64,000 nucleotides of DNA from Prauserella rugosa (lineage in GTDB: Bacteria; Actinomycetota; Actinomycetes; Mycobacteriales; Pseudonocardiaceae), in the NCBI RefSeq assembly GCF_000719975.1, contig NZ_JOIJ01000013.1, forward strand, positions 1 through 64,000, written 5' to 3'. Below are positions 1 through 7,886 of the stretch, piece after piece. A program made the position numbers and the translations under genes. Within the stretch, counting starts at the first letter, position 1; each line of letters opens with the position of its first letter. The notes below the pieces were generated by a model. That model saw only the letters and a list, made by a program, of their open reading frames with translations. It had not been told where the DNA came from and did not search any database.

Positions 1-2
1 GT

Positions 3-851
3 GGAAGTCCGGGTGGTTCGTGGGGTGACAACAACGATCCGACGTTCAATCCGTGGGTGAATGAGCCCTCGAGCGGCGCGGGCGGTGCTCCCGGTTCGGG
101 CGGGAACGGTGGCGTTCCCGGTTCCGGCGGAGGTGCACCTGGTTCCAGTGGGTCGCCGGATGCCGGTGGGTCCCCGGGCGCCAGCGGTTCCGGCGGTGGC
201 GTGCCCGGTTCGGGCGGGGCCCCGGGCGCCGGTGGTGCTCCCGGCTCCGGCGGGGTCTCTCCGGACACGACGCCTGACTCGCCGGGTGGTTCGATCTCGA
301 GCGCGCTCGACGGCGGAGGAACGCCCGGTGACCGGTCGCCGGAGACCTCGCCCGATGTGAACGAACGGCCTGGCCAAGGCGGTAATCAGGGCGAGAACGG
401 CAACCAGGGCGAGAACGGCAACCAGGGCGAGAACGGCAACCAGGGCGAGAACGGTGGCCAGGGCAACCAGGGCGAGAACGGTGGCCAGGGCGAGAGCGGC
501 GGCAAGGCGGATTCGTGGTTCCGCGACAGCCCCGGTAAGACCCGGGACATGTTCGTCGAGGCGGCGAAGCTTCGCGACCCGTCGATCGATCCCCACGAGC
601 TCGCCAGGTTCGAGCGGAAGGTCGATCAGATCGTGAACATGACTCCGGAGGGGCTCAAGAAGATCTTCCCTGCCGAGAGCCACCACCACATCGACCGCTT
701 CGAGGACATCGCACGGACGCTCACCGATTTCACCCACAACACAGGAGCGACGATCACGAAGAGCTCGCTCGACTTCATCCGGTTCGGCATGATTCCCGCC
801 ATGGACAATGGCGGTGTCTTCCCGGAGGAATGGCGAGGCGACAACGTGTGA
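3..851 (+). CDS. Low-complexity Gly/Ser/Pro protein, C-terminal part (5' truncated by window)
   Basis: The reading frame is already open at the first full codon, so the gene begins before the window; the GTG at 57 is only an internal codon. The visible 282 residues have three zones: GGAPGSGG-like repeats (about residues 20-100), seven or so NQGENG/GQGENG hexapeptide repeats (about 125-170) and a non-repetitive C-terminal domain of about 110 residues containing a His triplet and ending in EEWRGDNV. The linker composition resembles the long flexible segments of actinobacterial WXG100/ESX-associated or polymorphic-toxin proteins, but I do not recognise the C-terminal domain. It is followed by a strong intrinsic terminator, so it ends its transcription unit. 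Function unknown. Confidence 0.75.
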   Translation, partial: GSPGGSWGDNNDPTFNPWVNEPSSGAGGAPGSGGNGGVPGSGGGAPGSSGSPDAGGSPGASGSGGGVPGSGGAPGAGGAPGSGGVSPDTTPDSPGGSISSALDGGGTPGDRSPETSPDVNERPGQGGNQGENGNQGENGNQGENGNQGENGGQGNQGENGGQGESGGKADSWFRDSPGKTRDMFVEAAKLRDPSIDPHELARFERKVDQIVNMTPEGLKKIFPAESHHHIDRFEDIARTLTDFTHNTGATITKSSLDFIRFGMIPAMDNGGVFPEEWRGDNV

Positions 852-909
852 CCGCGGTGCTGCGGGCCCACCGTGACAGGGGCTCGCAGCACCGTTCGTG
901 ACCTATCGC

Positions 910-956
910 GACAGGCGGGGCAGGGTGCCGATCACCTGCCCCGCCTGTCCTTTTTG
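910..956 (+). terminator. Intrinsic terminator
   Basis: A perfect 15-bp inverted repeat (910-924 against 935-949, arm GACAGGCGGGGCAGG) with a 10-base loop is followed by CTTTTTG. It lies 58 bases after the stop of the preceding gene and is a textbook hairpin plus U-tract. Confidence 0.9.
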
Positions 957-1037
957 TCCATACCGCGACGGTCGCGGCGGGGTGGATCGGTCCCCGTGCT
1001 GGTCGTGACGCGACGGTTCTGCCACAGTGTCGGCTGT

Positions 1038-1589
1038 ATGGACCACGAAGCATCTCCCTCGACCGGACGTGCGGAAACGGCCCTGCCGCTGCGGGTGCTC
1101 GCCATCGCCGCCGTCATCGCGACGCCGTTGATCGCCGTTCTCCTGCGGGTGCCGACTGCGCAGGCGCTGTGGGCCCTGGGCGGCGGCAGTGTCCGCGGGC
1201 TCGTGCTCGTGGTGTGTGTGCTGGCTGCCGTGGCGTTGCCGATGGTGTACGCCATTCACCGCATCGCAGCGAGGTTCGGCGACGCATGGTGGCTGCTGGG
1301 TGTGGTGCCCGGGCTGATCGCGAGTGCGCTCGTGGTCCTGCTGCCGGAGCGCACGCATGTCGAGGACGTCGTCCGCGACATGCAGATCGGCCCGTCGGCG
1401 GGCGCAGCCGGGGCGGTGCTGCCGACGACCCTCATCACGCTGACGGTCCTGTTCGTCTCGGCGGCCTACGTGCTGGGTGTACTCCGGGACACGCGGGACA
1501 CTCCGCGCGGCGGGTGGCGCACCCTCGGCATCGCCCACGTGGTCGTGTGGATCGTGCTGACCGCTGGACTGGTGCTGCTCGCCGGCTGA
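1038..1589 (+). CDS. Small integral membrane protein, unknown function
   Basis: 183 residues starting at ATG 1038; upstream in-frame codons lie in the terminator region, so the longer reading is unlikely. Four hydrophobic segments are visible at about residues 17-38, 48-70, 82-102 and 125-143, with a further C-terminal one at about 160-182, and a short charged loop (PERTHVEDVVRD) between the third and fourth. No catalytic or binding motif is recognised. The gene stands alone on the plus strand and converges on the SRPBCC gene with 56 bases between stops. A polytopic membrane protein of no assigned family. Confidence 0.7.
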   Translation: MDHEASPSTGRAETALPLRVLAIAAVIATPLIAVLLRVPTAQALWALGGGSVRGLVLVVCVLAAVALPMVYAIHRIAARFGDAWWLLGVVPGLIASALVVLLPERTHVEDVVRDMQIGPSAGAAGAVLPTTLITLTVLFVSAAYVLGVLRDTRDTPRGGWRTLGIAHVVVWIVLTAGLVLLAG

Positions 1590-1645
1590 CCGGTCTCCGG
1601 GTTCTGACGTCTCGCCGCGCGGCCACCTTCCCGGTGAACAGGGGC

Positions 1646-2104
1646 TCAGGCTTCGCGTTCCAGGTAGGCCTTGGCGCGGCGGATCTCGTCCTCGACTTCG
1701 GCCTGCAGGCGTCGGCGGAACAGCGGTTCGGCGACCGGGCGCACCGGAGCCGTGAAGTCGAACTGGAGGATGCGCGTCACGTGGCAGCCCTCGTCCGCCG
1801 GTCTGCATTCGACGCTCGCGCTGAAGCTCGCCATCCGGTGCGCGATCCGGTTGCGCGGCAAGGGCTCCAGGCCGATGTCGATCCGATTCCCGGTGCGTCG
1901 CAGGTACTGGACGACCTTCGGCTGACGTAGACCGACCAGCTTGGGTCGGCAGGCGAAGGTCACGGTGTCGCCGTCGCGTTCGGACCACAACACCGGCCGG
2001 ATCTTCTTGTCGACCTCGGTGGCGTATCGGTCGATGTCCAGCACGAACTCGAGAAACCGCTCGGGCGGCACCCGGACGGTCTCCTCGACGTGTGCGGTGA
2101 CCAT
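1646..2104 (-). CDS. SRPBCC (START/polyketide-cyclase fold) family protein
   Basis: 152 residues from ATG 2104. The sequence has the SRPBCC pattern: an opening beta strand (AHVEETVRVPPERFLEFV), the Asp/Arg turn around WSERDGDTVTF, and a long C-terminal helix (PLFRRRLQAEVEDEI). Such proteins bind hydrophobic ligands or act as lipid/aromatic cyclases; the substrate cannot be read from sequence. It lies 67 bases downstream of the Abi_C-like gene on the same strand and could be co-transcribed with it. The alternative upstream start at 2203 would overlap that gene's end and adds a poor Arg-rich leader, so ATG 2104 is preferred. Confidence 0.75.
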   Translation of the reverse strand: MVTAHVEETVRVPPERFLEFVLDIDRYATEVDKKIRPVLWSERDGDTVTFACRPKLVGLRQPKVVQYLRRTGNRIDIGLEPLPRNRIAHRMASFSASVECRPADEGCHVTRILQFDFTAPVRPVAEPLFRRRLQAEVEDEIRRAKAYLEREA

Positions 2105-2171
2105 GGTCGGAACGGTACCGCCGCTGCGACGTGCGTCAACGGAGAATCCATATCTCGGACGTCGCTGCCGG

Positions 2172-3044
2172 TCATGCGGGGATGCCGCCCTGGTGTTCCT
2201 CATTGCTCTTCGTCAGCAAGAACGTGATGAACGTGCCCGCGAGGGTTACCGCAAGTTCGGCGTACGGTTTTGGGACGTCGACCACATCGCGCCCCTGCCC
2301 GTGGCGGCCGTTTCGGTTGCCGATGAACGGAAGCGCCATGAGCACGTTTTCGGGGAAACCACGTCGAGCTGCTTCGGGGAGATCGTCGAAGTAACCGCGC
2401 TCGACGAGTTCCTGGCTCAGCTGTCTGGCGGTGCCTCGTGGTTCCCCGAGTACGGATTTCAACGTCGACTCGAACGCATTGCACGCGGCGCGGATGGCGC
2501 CCTTGGTGTCACCTGCGGACAGTCTGTCGCGAGCGGCTTGAAATTCCTCGAGCGGACCCGTAAAGCGCGCGTCCGCGAGCAGTCCCAGCGCGCGTTCGGC
2601 TTGCTGCTCCAGGATCTCCGACTCGGATCGTCGGTATCCGTCTTCGCCGAGCCGCCAAGGGTAGCGGTGGTGGGTGAAGACAGCGTTCAGTTCGCCGAGT
2701 ACTCGCTGGCCCCGTTCGCAGTCGATGGAGGACAGGCGTCGCACGAAGATCTGGATCAGATCCAGGACGTTGGCTCGTGCTCCCGATTCGATCGCCAGGT
2801 GAGCATTGTCGACGGGCCGGAAATCGTTCTCGTCGGCGACGAAGGCGGACAGTTGCTTACCGGTCTCCGTGCGGAAGATCTCGGGAAGATCGCCGAGCAG
2901 TGATCCTCCCTGAGGGGAACCATAATGGTGGTCGTGCCGACGAAACAGTTCCAGGATATCGGTGCGCATGGGCTGGGTCAGCGTGTGCGCAAAATTCTTA
3001 TCCGCTTTGAGTTCCTGGGCGTACTGTCGCGAGAAGAGCGGCAT
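2172..3044 (-). CDS. Abi_C-like (abortive infection C-terminal) protein
   Basis: 290 residues from ATG 3044. The C-terminal half reads AARDRLSAGDTKGAIRAAC, then ESTLK and later the GNRNGRHGQG turn; this order of a helical hairpin, an ES dyad and RN...HG is the signature of the Abi_C domain found in AbiJ/STM4504-type proteins, where the RN(x)nHG motif resembles HEPN RNases. The N-terminal half has a helical region with LIQIFVRRLSSID and HHRYPWRL, as seen in the same family. The role in phage defence is inferred from the family, not shown here. Codon use is slightly less G+C-biased than in neighbours, which fits acquisition. No partner toxin, methylase or restriction gene is adjacent. Confidence 0.6.
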   Translation of the reverse strand: MPLFSRQYAQELKADKNFAHTLTQPMRTDILELFRRHDHHYGSPQGGSLLGDLPEIFRTETGKQLSAFVADENDFRPVDNAHLAIESGARANVLDLIQIFVRRLSSIDCERGQRVLGELNAVFTHHRYPWRLGEDGYRRSESEILEQQAERALGLLADARFTGPLEEFQAARDRLSAGDTKGAIRAACNAFESTLKSVLGEPRGTARQLSQELVERGYFDDLPEAARRGFPENVLMALPFIGNRNGRHGQGRDVVDVPKPYAELAVTLAGTFITFLLTKSNEEHQGGIPA

Positions 3045-3281
3045 GCCATCACGGTAGCCACAGTGGCGGGACTCTCGGAACGTTCATGATCCGGTCAGCG
3101 CAACCCCTGTACATGCGGTGATGTGTGACTGCGCCCGATCGGGTCCATGGCCTGCGGGTGAGCGTCGAGCACTCCCTGTGGTCGTCACGGAGTGTGCGGC
3201 CACAGCAGGCCGCTTCCACGTCGAGTGGACAACTCACGCGAATCCGACACATCTCGCCTTTACGTCACACCTGGCATCCTT

Positions 3282-3295
3282 GTTGAAAATTCAAC
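3282..3295. promoter_or_regulatory. Palindromic operator candidate upstream of doxX
   Basis: GTTGAAAATTCAAC is a 14-bp palindrome (arms GTTGAA/TTCAAC around AA), 19 bases before the DoxX start codon. It stands out as AT-rich in a 70% G+C background and would overlap the promoter or leader. No regulator gene is adjacent, so the binding protein is unknown. Confidence 0.5.
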
Positions 3296-3314
3296 CTGAA
3301 AGGCTGTCATCGTC

Positions 3315-3737
3315 GTGTACTCGCGCATCCAGGACGTCGCCGCGCTCGTCGGGCGGATCGGCATCGCCGTCGTCTTCTTCGCCCACGGCCTCGAGAAGTG
3401 GAATTCCGGCATCGACGCGACCGCCGACATGCTCGGCGGCGTGGGCATCCCGCTGCCGACCCTCGCCGCGATCTTCCTCATCGCCGTCGAGGTCGTCGGC
3501 CCGATCCTGTTCGTCGTCGGGCTCGTCACGCCGCTGGTCGGCATCGGCTTCGCGATCTCGGGCCTCGGCGCCGTGTTCAGCGTGCACCTCGAGGCCGGGC
3601 TCACCGGCGAGGGCGGCTACGAACTCGTGCTCGTCCTGGCCCTCGCCGGCCTCGCGTTGGGCTTCAACAGCGGACGCCTCGCCCTAGACCACGTGCTGTT
3701 CGGCCGCAGGAAGAAGGCCGAGGAACCGGTCAGCTGA
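3315..3737 (+). CDS. DoxX family membrane protein
   Basis: 140 residues from GTG 3315, preceded by a GAAAGG ribosome-binding site. The DoxX pattern is clear: LVGRIGIAVVFFAHGLEKW in the first helix, then helices at about residues 44-66, 70-92 and 103-122, with the Gly-rich turns and FGRRKK basic tail. DoxX proteins are four-helix quinone- or redox-linked membrane proteins often under MarR/HxlR control; here a palindrome at 3282-3295 sits just upstream. The last 8 bases overlap the end of the convergent TIGR03089 gene. Confidence 0.85.
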   Translation: MYSRIQDVAALVGRIGIAVVFFAHGLEKWNSGIDATADMLGGVGIPLPTLAAIFLIAVEVVGPILFVVGLVTPLVGIGFAISGLGAVFSVHLEAGLTGEGGYELVLVLALAGLALGFNSGRLALDHVLFGRRKKAEEPVS

Positions 3738-4431
3738 GGTCCACGGTGGTGCGCTCGGCGGTGCGATGCGCGTCGAGCTTGGCCGGGTTCGACACCTGCA
3801 CCACGTGCGCACCCACCGACAGCGGCGCGACGAACGCGTCCAGCACACCGTCGGGCAGGGTCCACGCGCGCGTCGACAGCACGCGGTCGCCGGCACCGAT
3901 GCCAAGCTCGTCGGCGCGCGCACGGGCGCGGGCCAGCACGTCGTCGACGTCGGCGTCCAGCAGTGCAGGGGTGTCGCCGGGGGCGGGGATGATCGGCGTG
4001 AAGTCGTCGCCTGCCGTGCGCGCCTCCGACAGGTAGTCGAACGCACCGCCGGGGGCGCCCTGCGGGCCCAGTCCGCGGCCGAGCGGGTCCAGCGCCACGA
4101 CCGCGGTGTCGTCGGCGATGCCGGTCGCACCGCCCGGGCCGATGAACGACACCCGCGCGCCGTCGGCCGAGGTCACCACGTGACCACCGCACCACCACGT
4201 GCCGAGCAGGACGCCCGCGGTCTGCCAGTGCGCGGGCAGGTCGACGTGCACCGGGTCGCCCGGCTCGACGTCGAACTCCTCGACCAGCCAGTTCGCCGTC
4301 TTCGCCGCCCAGTTGGTCAGGGTCGCCACCGACAGTTCGACCCGGCTGCCCAACGCGTCGTCGTAGTGCGTCACCGCCGGACGGGCCGATGAGGACAGCA
4401 GGGGGCGCAGCAACCGATCAGTAAGACTCAC
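3730..4431 (-). CDS. TIGR03089 family protein (truncated AMP-synthetase-like)
   Basis: 233 residues from GTG 4431. It matches the actinobacterial TIGR03089 family: an N-terminal piece resembling acyl-CoA synthetases (VEPGDPVHVDLPAHWQTAGVLLGTWWCGGHVV) without the adenylation core, and a C-terminal part ending THE ERTTVDL. Mycobacterium has the same gene (Rv3268) beside the LCP gene Rv3267, and the arrangement here is identical: it follows the LCP gene on the same strand by 12 bases. A GACAAT box 6 bases before the GTG (minus strand, 4438-4443) could give a leaderless internal transcript. Its biochemical role is not known; the context suggests envelope biogenesis. Confidence 0.8.
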   Translation of the reverse strand: MSLTDRLLRPLLSSSARPAVTHYDDALGSRVELSVATLTNWAAKTANWLVEEFDVEPGDPVHVDLPAHWQTAGVLLGTWWCGGHVVTSADGARVSFIGPGGATGIADDTAVVALDPLGRGLGPQGAPGGAFDYLSEARTAGDDFTPIIPAPGDTPALLDADVDDVLARARARADELGIGAGDRVLSTRAWTLPDGVLDAFVAPLSVGAHVVQVSNPAKLDAHRTAERTTVDLS

Positions 4432-4443
4432 ACCGCGATTGTC

Positions 4444-6075
4444 CTAGTTGACGCACGGCACGTCGGTGCGGGCCTGGGTGAGCGCGGGCCCGCCCTGTGG
4501 TGCACCACCTCCGCCACGTGCGCCCTCGTCGGCCTGGCTCCGCTGGCCGTGTGCCAGGCCGCGGATGAACGACCGGACCTCCTCCAGGTCGACCGTCACG
4601 ATGCTCTGGCCGTCGTCGCTGCGCGCGGCGATGTCGCGCACCGGGATCGTCTCGAAGTCCAGACCGCCGCCGACGAGCTCGTTCGCCTGCTGCGCGAAGC
4701 CCAGTACGTCGAGATCGGGGTCCAGCACCAGTGACCGGCGCACCGTCTCGATGAGGTCGGACAGCTTGTTCGGATCGGTCAACGTGCCGGTCGACAGCGT
4801 CTTGTTCAGCGCCGACGACAGGAACGTGTGCTGCCGGACGATGCGGTCGAGGTCACCGTTCGGCAGGTTCTTGCGCTGGCGGACGAACGACAGCGCCTCG
4901 CCGCCCGACACGGTCTGCACTCCTGCGGCGAAGTCCGCACCGGAGTCCTTGTCCTGCGTCGGTGCGTTCAGGCACACCTCCACGCCGCCGATCGACTCGG
5001 TCAGCATGTAGAAGCCGAGCAGGTTGATCTCGGCGTAGTGGTCGATGTGCACCTGCGTGAAGTCCTGGAGCGTGCGGACCAGTGCCCGCCTGCCCGCCTG
5101 GTTCGAATCACGTTCCAGCCGCGCGCGGTCCGACACGCCCTCACTCTGCAGCCGGGCCCACTCCTTGTTCTTCGCGGTCCCGTACACCGAGTTGATCTTG
5201 TCCTTGCCGCCGCCGGGCACGTCGACCCACGTGTCACGGGGGATCGACACGCCCACCGGGTCGCTTCCGTCCTTCGGGATGCGCAGGATGATCATCGTGT
5301 CGGTGTTGAGGTCGTCGGTGCTCTCGGTGCGCAGCGCCTTCAACACGTCCAGCGGCAGTGGGTTGCCCTGCATGTCGGTGCGCGAGTCGGAGCCGACCAG
5401 CAGGATGTCGGTCGCGGCGTCCTCCTCCGGCGGGGCGGGTGGCAGCTCGTCGTCCCCGCCACCGGAGTAGCCCCACTCGTCCAGCGCGTCAGTGGTCTCC
5501 AGTGCGTCGTGCAGCTGGTCGAGCCGCGCGTAGGCGTACCCCGTGACGACGAGGGCCACGACCGACAGCAGCGTCACCAGTGTGCGGCTCACGGCACGCC
5601 CGGTCCGGCGCAGCCGGCTCGGCGCCGGGTCAGCCACTGTGCCGGCCGTGGTGGCGGCCGCACCGCCGCCGGTCCGCGGGTACGGCGTCGGACGGGGCGT
5701 GCCCACCCGTTGCGGCGTCGCGGCGCCCGCCGCGGCTGTCTGCGTCTCCACGGTCGGGGCCGGGGCCGCGTTGTCCAGAGTCGCGTTGTCCGGAGCTGCG
5801 GTGTCCGGAGCCGCGTTGTCCGGAGTTGTAGTGCCGGGGGCTGCTGCGGCCGGGGTCGTCTCGTCTACCGGGCGTTCTTGGTCGCCGGGGCCGTCCGCGG
5901 AGGCGCTTTCCGGCGTGTCACTTTCCGACGTGTCGCTGTCGGGGGAAACGCCGTCCGGGGTGCCGGACGCGTCGGAGGTCTCGCGTGCGCCCCCCGTCTG
6001 CGGCTGTTCGGTCTCTTCGGAGCCCGGGATCTCCGCATCCCGCTGCTCGCGCTCGTCCACGCGGCCCCTCCCCAT
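4444..6075 (-). CDS. LytR-CpsA-Psr (LCP) family wall-polymer ligase
   Basis: 543 residues from ATG 6075. A long acidic, Ser/Thr/Pro-rich cytoplasmic tail (1-160) contains pentapeptide repeats DNAAP/DTAAP/DNATL (about 86-105). A single membrane segment follows at about 165-184, then the extracytoplasmic LCP domain (about 220-440) with DILLVGSDSRTD, the catalytic-type RD of VSIPRDTWVDVPG and the FVRQRKNLPNGDLDRIVRQ helix. LCP enzymes transfer glycopolymers such as arabinogalactan from the decaprenyl carrier to peptidoglycan; the Rv3267-like position beside rml genes supports that role. No LytR_C domain is present. The protein ends in DVPCVN, shared with the next LCP. Confidence 0.93.
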   Translation of the reverse strand: MGRGRVDEREQRDAEIPGSEETEQPQTGGARETSDASGTPDGVSPDSDTSESDTPESASADGPGDQERPVDETTPAAAAPGTTTPDNAAPDTAAPDNATLDNAAPAPTVETQTAAAGAATPQRVGTPRPTPYPRTGGGAAATTAGTVADPAPSRLRRTGRAVSRTLVTLLSVVALVVTGYAYARLDQLHDALETTDALDEWGYSGGGDDELPPAPPEEDAATDILLVGSDSRTDMQGNPLPLDVLKALRTESTDDLNTDTMIILRIPKDGSDPVGVSIPRDTWVDVPGGGKDKINSVYGTAKNKEWARLQSEGVSDRARLERDSNQAGRRALVRTLQDFTQVHIDHYAEINLLGFYMLTESIGGVEVCLNAPTQDKDSGADFAAGVQTVSGGEALSFVRQRKNLPNGDLDRIVRQHTFLSSALNKTLSTGTLTDPNKLSDLIETVRRSLVLDPDLDVLGFAQQANELVGGGLDFETIPVRDIAARSDDGQSIVTVDLEEVRSFIRGLAHGQRSQADEGARGGGGAPQGGPALTQARTDVPCVN

Positions 6076-6106
6076 CCGGCGTGTGCTGCTCAGGCCCGTC
6101 CCCAGC

Positions 6107-7735
6107 CTAGTTCACGCAGGGGATGTCACCTGCGGTGATGGGGTCGTCCGGCGCATCGGATTCGTCCGTTCGCGTCTCGGCCCCGGTGTCGGGCTCCGGC
6201 GTGTTCTGTACCGGTGCCTGTGCGGCCGCCGGAACCACGGAGGTGACCCCCGATTCGTCACCGCCGCCCGGCTCACCGGGGGAGAAGCCGGGGCCGACGT
6301 GGACGTCGATCCGGCCCTGCGGAACGTCGGCGTCCTCCTGAACCTCGACGTCGGTGCCGAGCGCGTCGGCGGCGGCCTGTCCCGCGTCCTCCTCGCCGGG
6401 GGCGTGCCGGACGACGCTTTCCTGGCCACCGTCCACTATGGCCGAGCCTTCACCCTGGAATCCCTTGTCGGACAACAGGCTCCGCACCTCGTCACCGAGT
6501 GCGGGATCGCCCGATCCGTTGTAGACGTCCACGGTGTAGTCGCCGGGCTCGACATGCGACCGGTCGTCGTCGCGAGGGGTGCCGACGATGTCGTCGACGA
6601 ACTCCCGCACCTCGTCGACGTCGACCTCGAGCGCGGAGGCGCTGCCGAACTGCGCCGCGCCCACCACCGGAATGGTGCGGAACTCCACCTGTCCCGCCGA
6701 CAGGCCACGCATCTGTGCGGCGAACTGCATCAGGTCCCAGTCCTCCGACAGCACCACCGACTTCTGCACCGATCGGACCACCTCACGGAGCGTGCCGGGG
6801 TCGAACAGCACGTCGGGCGAGAGCATCTTCTGCACCAGACCCGACAGGAAGGCCTGCTGGCGGGCGATCCGGTCGAGGTCGTAGTTCGGCAGTCCGTAGC
6901 GTTGGCGGACGAACGCGAGTGCCTGCGCCCCCTTGAGGGTGTGCTTGCCCGCCTTCAGGTTCACGCCGGAGCGCTCCTCGTGGACGTCGTTCTTCAGGCA
7001 GACGTCGACGCCGCCGATCGCCGTGGTGATCTCGTAGAAGCTCGCCAGGTTCACCTCGGCGTAGCGGTCGATCATGCCGGGCCGGTCGATGAGCTTCTCC
7101 ACGGCGCGGATCAGGTTCTTCCTGCCTTCGACCTTGGCCTCGTTGTCGATCTCGTCGGCGTCCTTGTCACCGGCCTGGTGCAGCTGCCTGGACGTGTAGT
7201 TGTAGGCGCGACTGAACGCGCTGTTGAGCTTGTTGGTGCCGTATCCGTCGGGGAGTTCGACCCAGGCGTCGCGGGGGAACGAGATCGCCACGGCGCCGCG
7301 CCCGTCCTGCGGGATGTGCACCAGAATCATCGTGTCGGTCTGCCGCTCGCCGTCGGCCTCGCCCGCGTGCAGCTTGTCGAGCACCTCACGGGGCAGCGGA
7401 TTGCCCTGGGCGTCGGTGCGGCTGTCCTGGCCGACGAGCAGGATGTCGATCGCGCCGTCGAGCGGTTCGGCAGCCATCGTGTCGTCGCCGAACACGTCCG
7501 TCGTGGTCAGTCCCGAATTGACGTCGCCGATGAACTGCCAGCCGTACCACGACAGCACCAGCACGGCCACCGACAGCAGGGCGACGATCGTCTTGCCGCC
7601 CCGCCTCGCCCACATGGCCGTACCCCGTCCACCGGCACGCGAGTCCCCTTCGTCCGGCGTACTGGGGCGTCTCCTCCGCTGACGACGCTGTCGGCGAGAG
7701 CCGGCCACGACCGCTGTCCCCGGCCAGTCGGTCAC
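6107..7735 (-). CDS. LCP family wall-polymer ligase with LytR_C domain
   Basis: 542 residues from GTG 7735, with a GGGAGG ribosome-binding site 8 bases upstream. Short Arg-rich cytoplasmic tail, membrane helix at about 48-68, LCP domain from about 90 (DILLVGQDSRTDAQ; SFPRDAWVELPDG; FVRQRYGLPNYDLDRIARQ) and a C-terminal LytR_C domain at about 395-490 (YTVDVYNGSGDPALGDEVR ... GRIDVHVGPGF). Paralogous to the downstream LCP gene, 31 bases away in the same operon; both share the terminal motif D(I/V)PCVN. Divergent from rmlB, placing the ligases next to supply of dTDP-rhamnose for the arabinogalactan linker. Confidence 0.93.
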   Translation of the reverse strand: MTDWPGTAVVAGSRRQRRQRRRRPSTPDEGDSRAGGRGTAMWARRGGKTIVALLSVAVLVLSWYGWQFIGDVNSGLTTTDVFGDDTMAAEPLDGAIDILLVGQDSRTDAQGNPLPREVLDKLHAGEADGERQTDTMILVHIPQDGRGAVAISFPRDAWVELPDGYGTNKLNSAFSRAYNYTSRQLHQAGDKDADEIDNEAKVEGRKNLIRAVEKLIDRPGMIDRYAEVNLASFYEITTAIGGVDVCLKNDVHEERSGVNLKAGKHTLKGAQALAFVRQRYGLPNYDLDRIARQQAFLSGLVQKMLSPDVLFDPGTLREVVRSVQKSVVLSEDWDLMQFAAQMRGLSAGQVEFRTIPVVGAAQFGSASALEVDVDEVREFVDDIVGTPRDDDRSHVEPGDYTVDVYNGSGDPALGDEVRSLLSDKGFQGEGSAIVDGGQESVVRHAPGEEDAGQAAADALGTDVEVQEDADVPQGRIDVHVGPGFSPGEPGGGDESGVTSVVPAAAQAPVQNTPEPDTGAETRTDESDAPDDPITAGDIPCVN

Positions 7736-7886
7736 CTGTCGCTCCTCCCAGATGGCTGCCTCCTTTCACAGTACTGATCGCGGTGTGTAACGCTTGCCCC
7801 AGACGCCGCAGCGTTGCAGCGTTGTTGCGTTTTCCCCTTCTTTTGGAGGGTTTGGATCGGCCTGCGGGCGTCACGGGAGGAAACAC

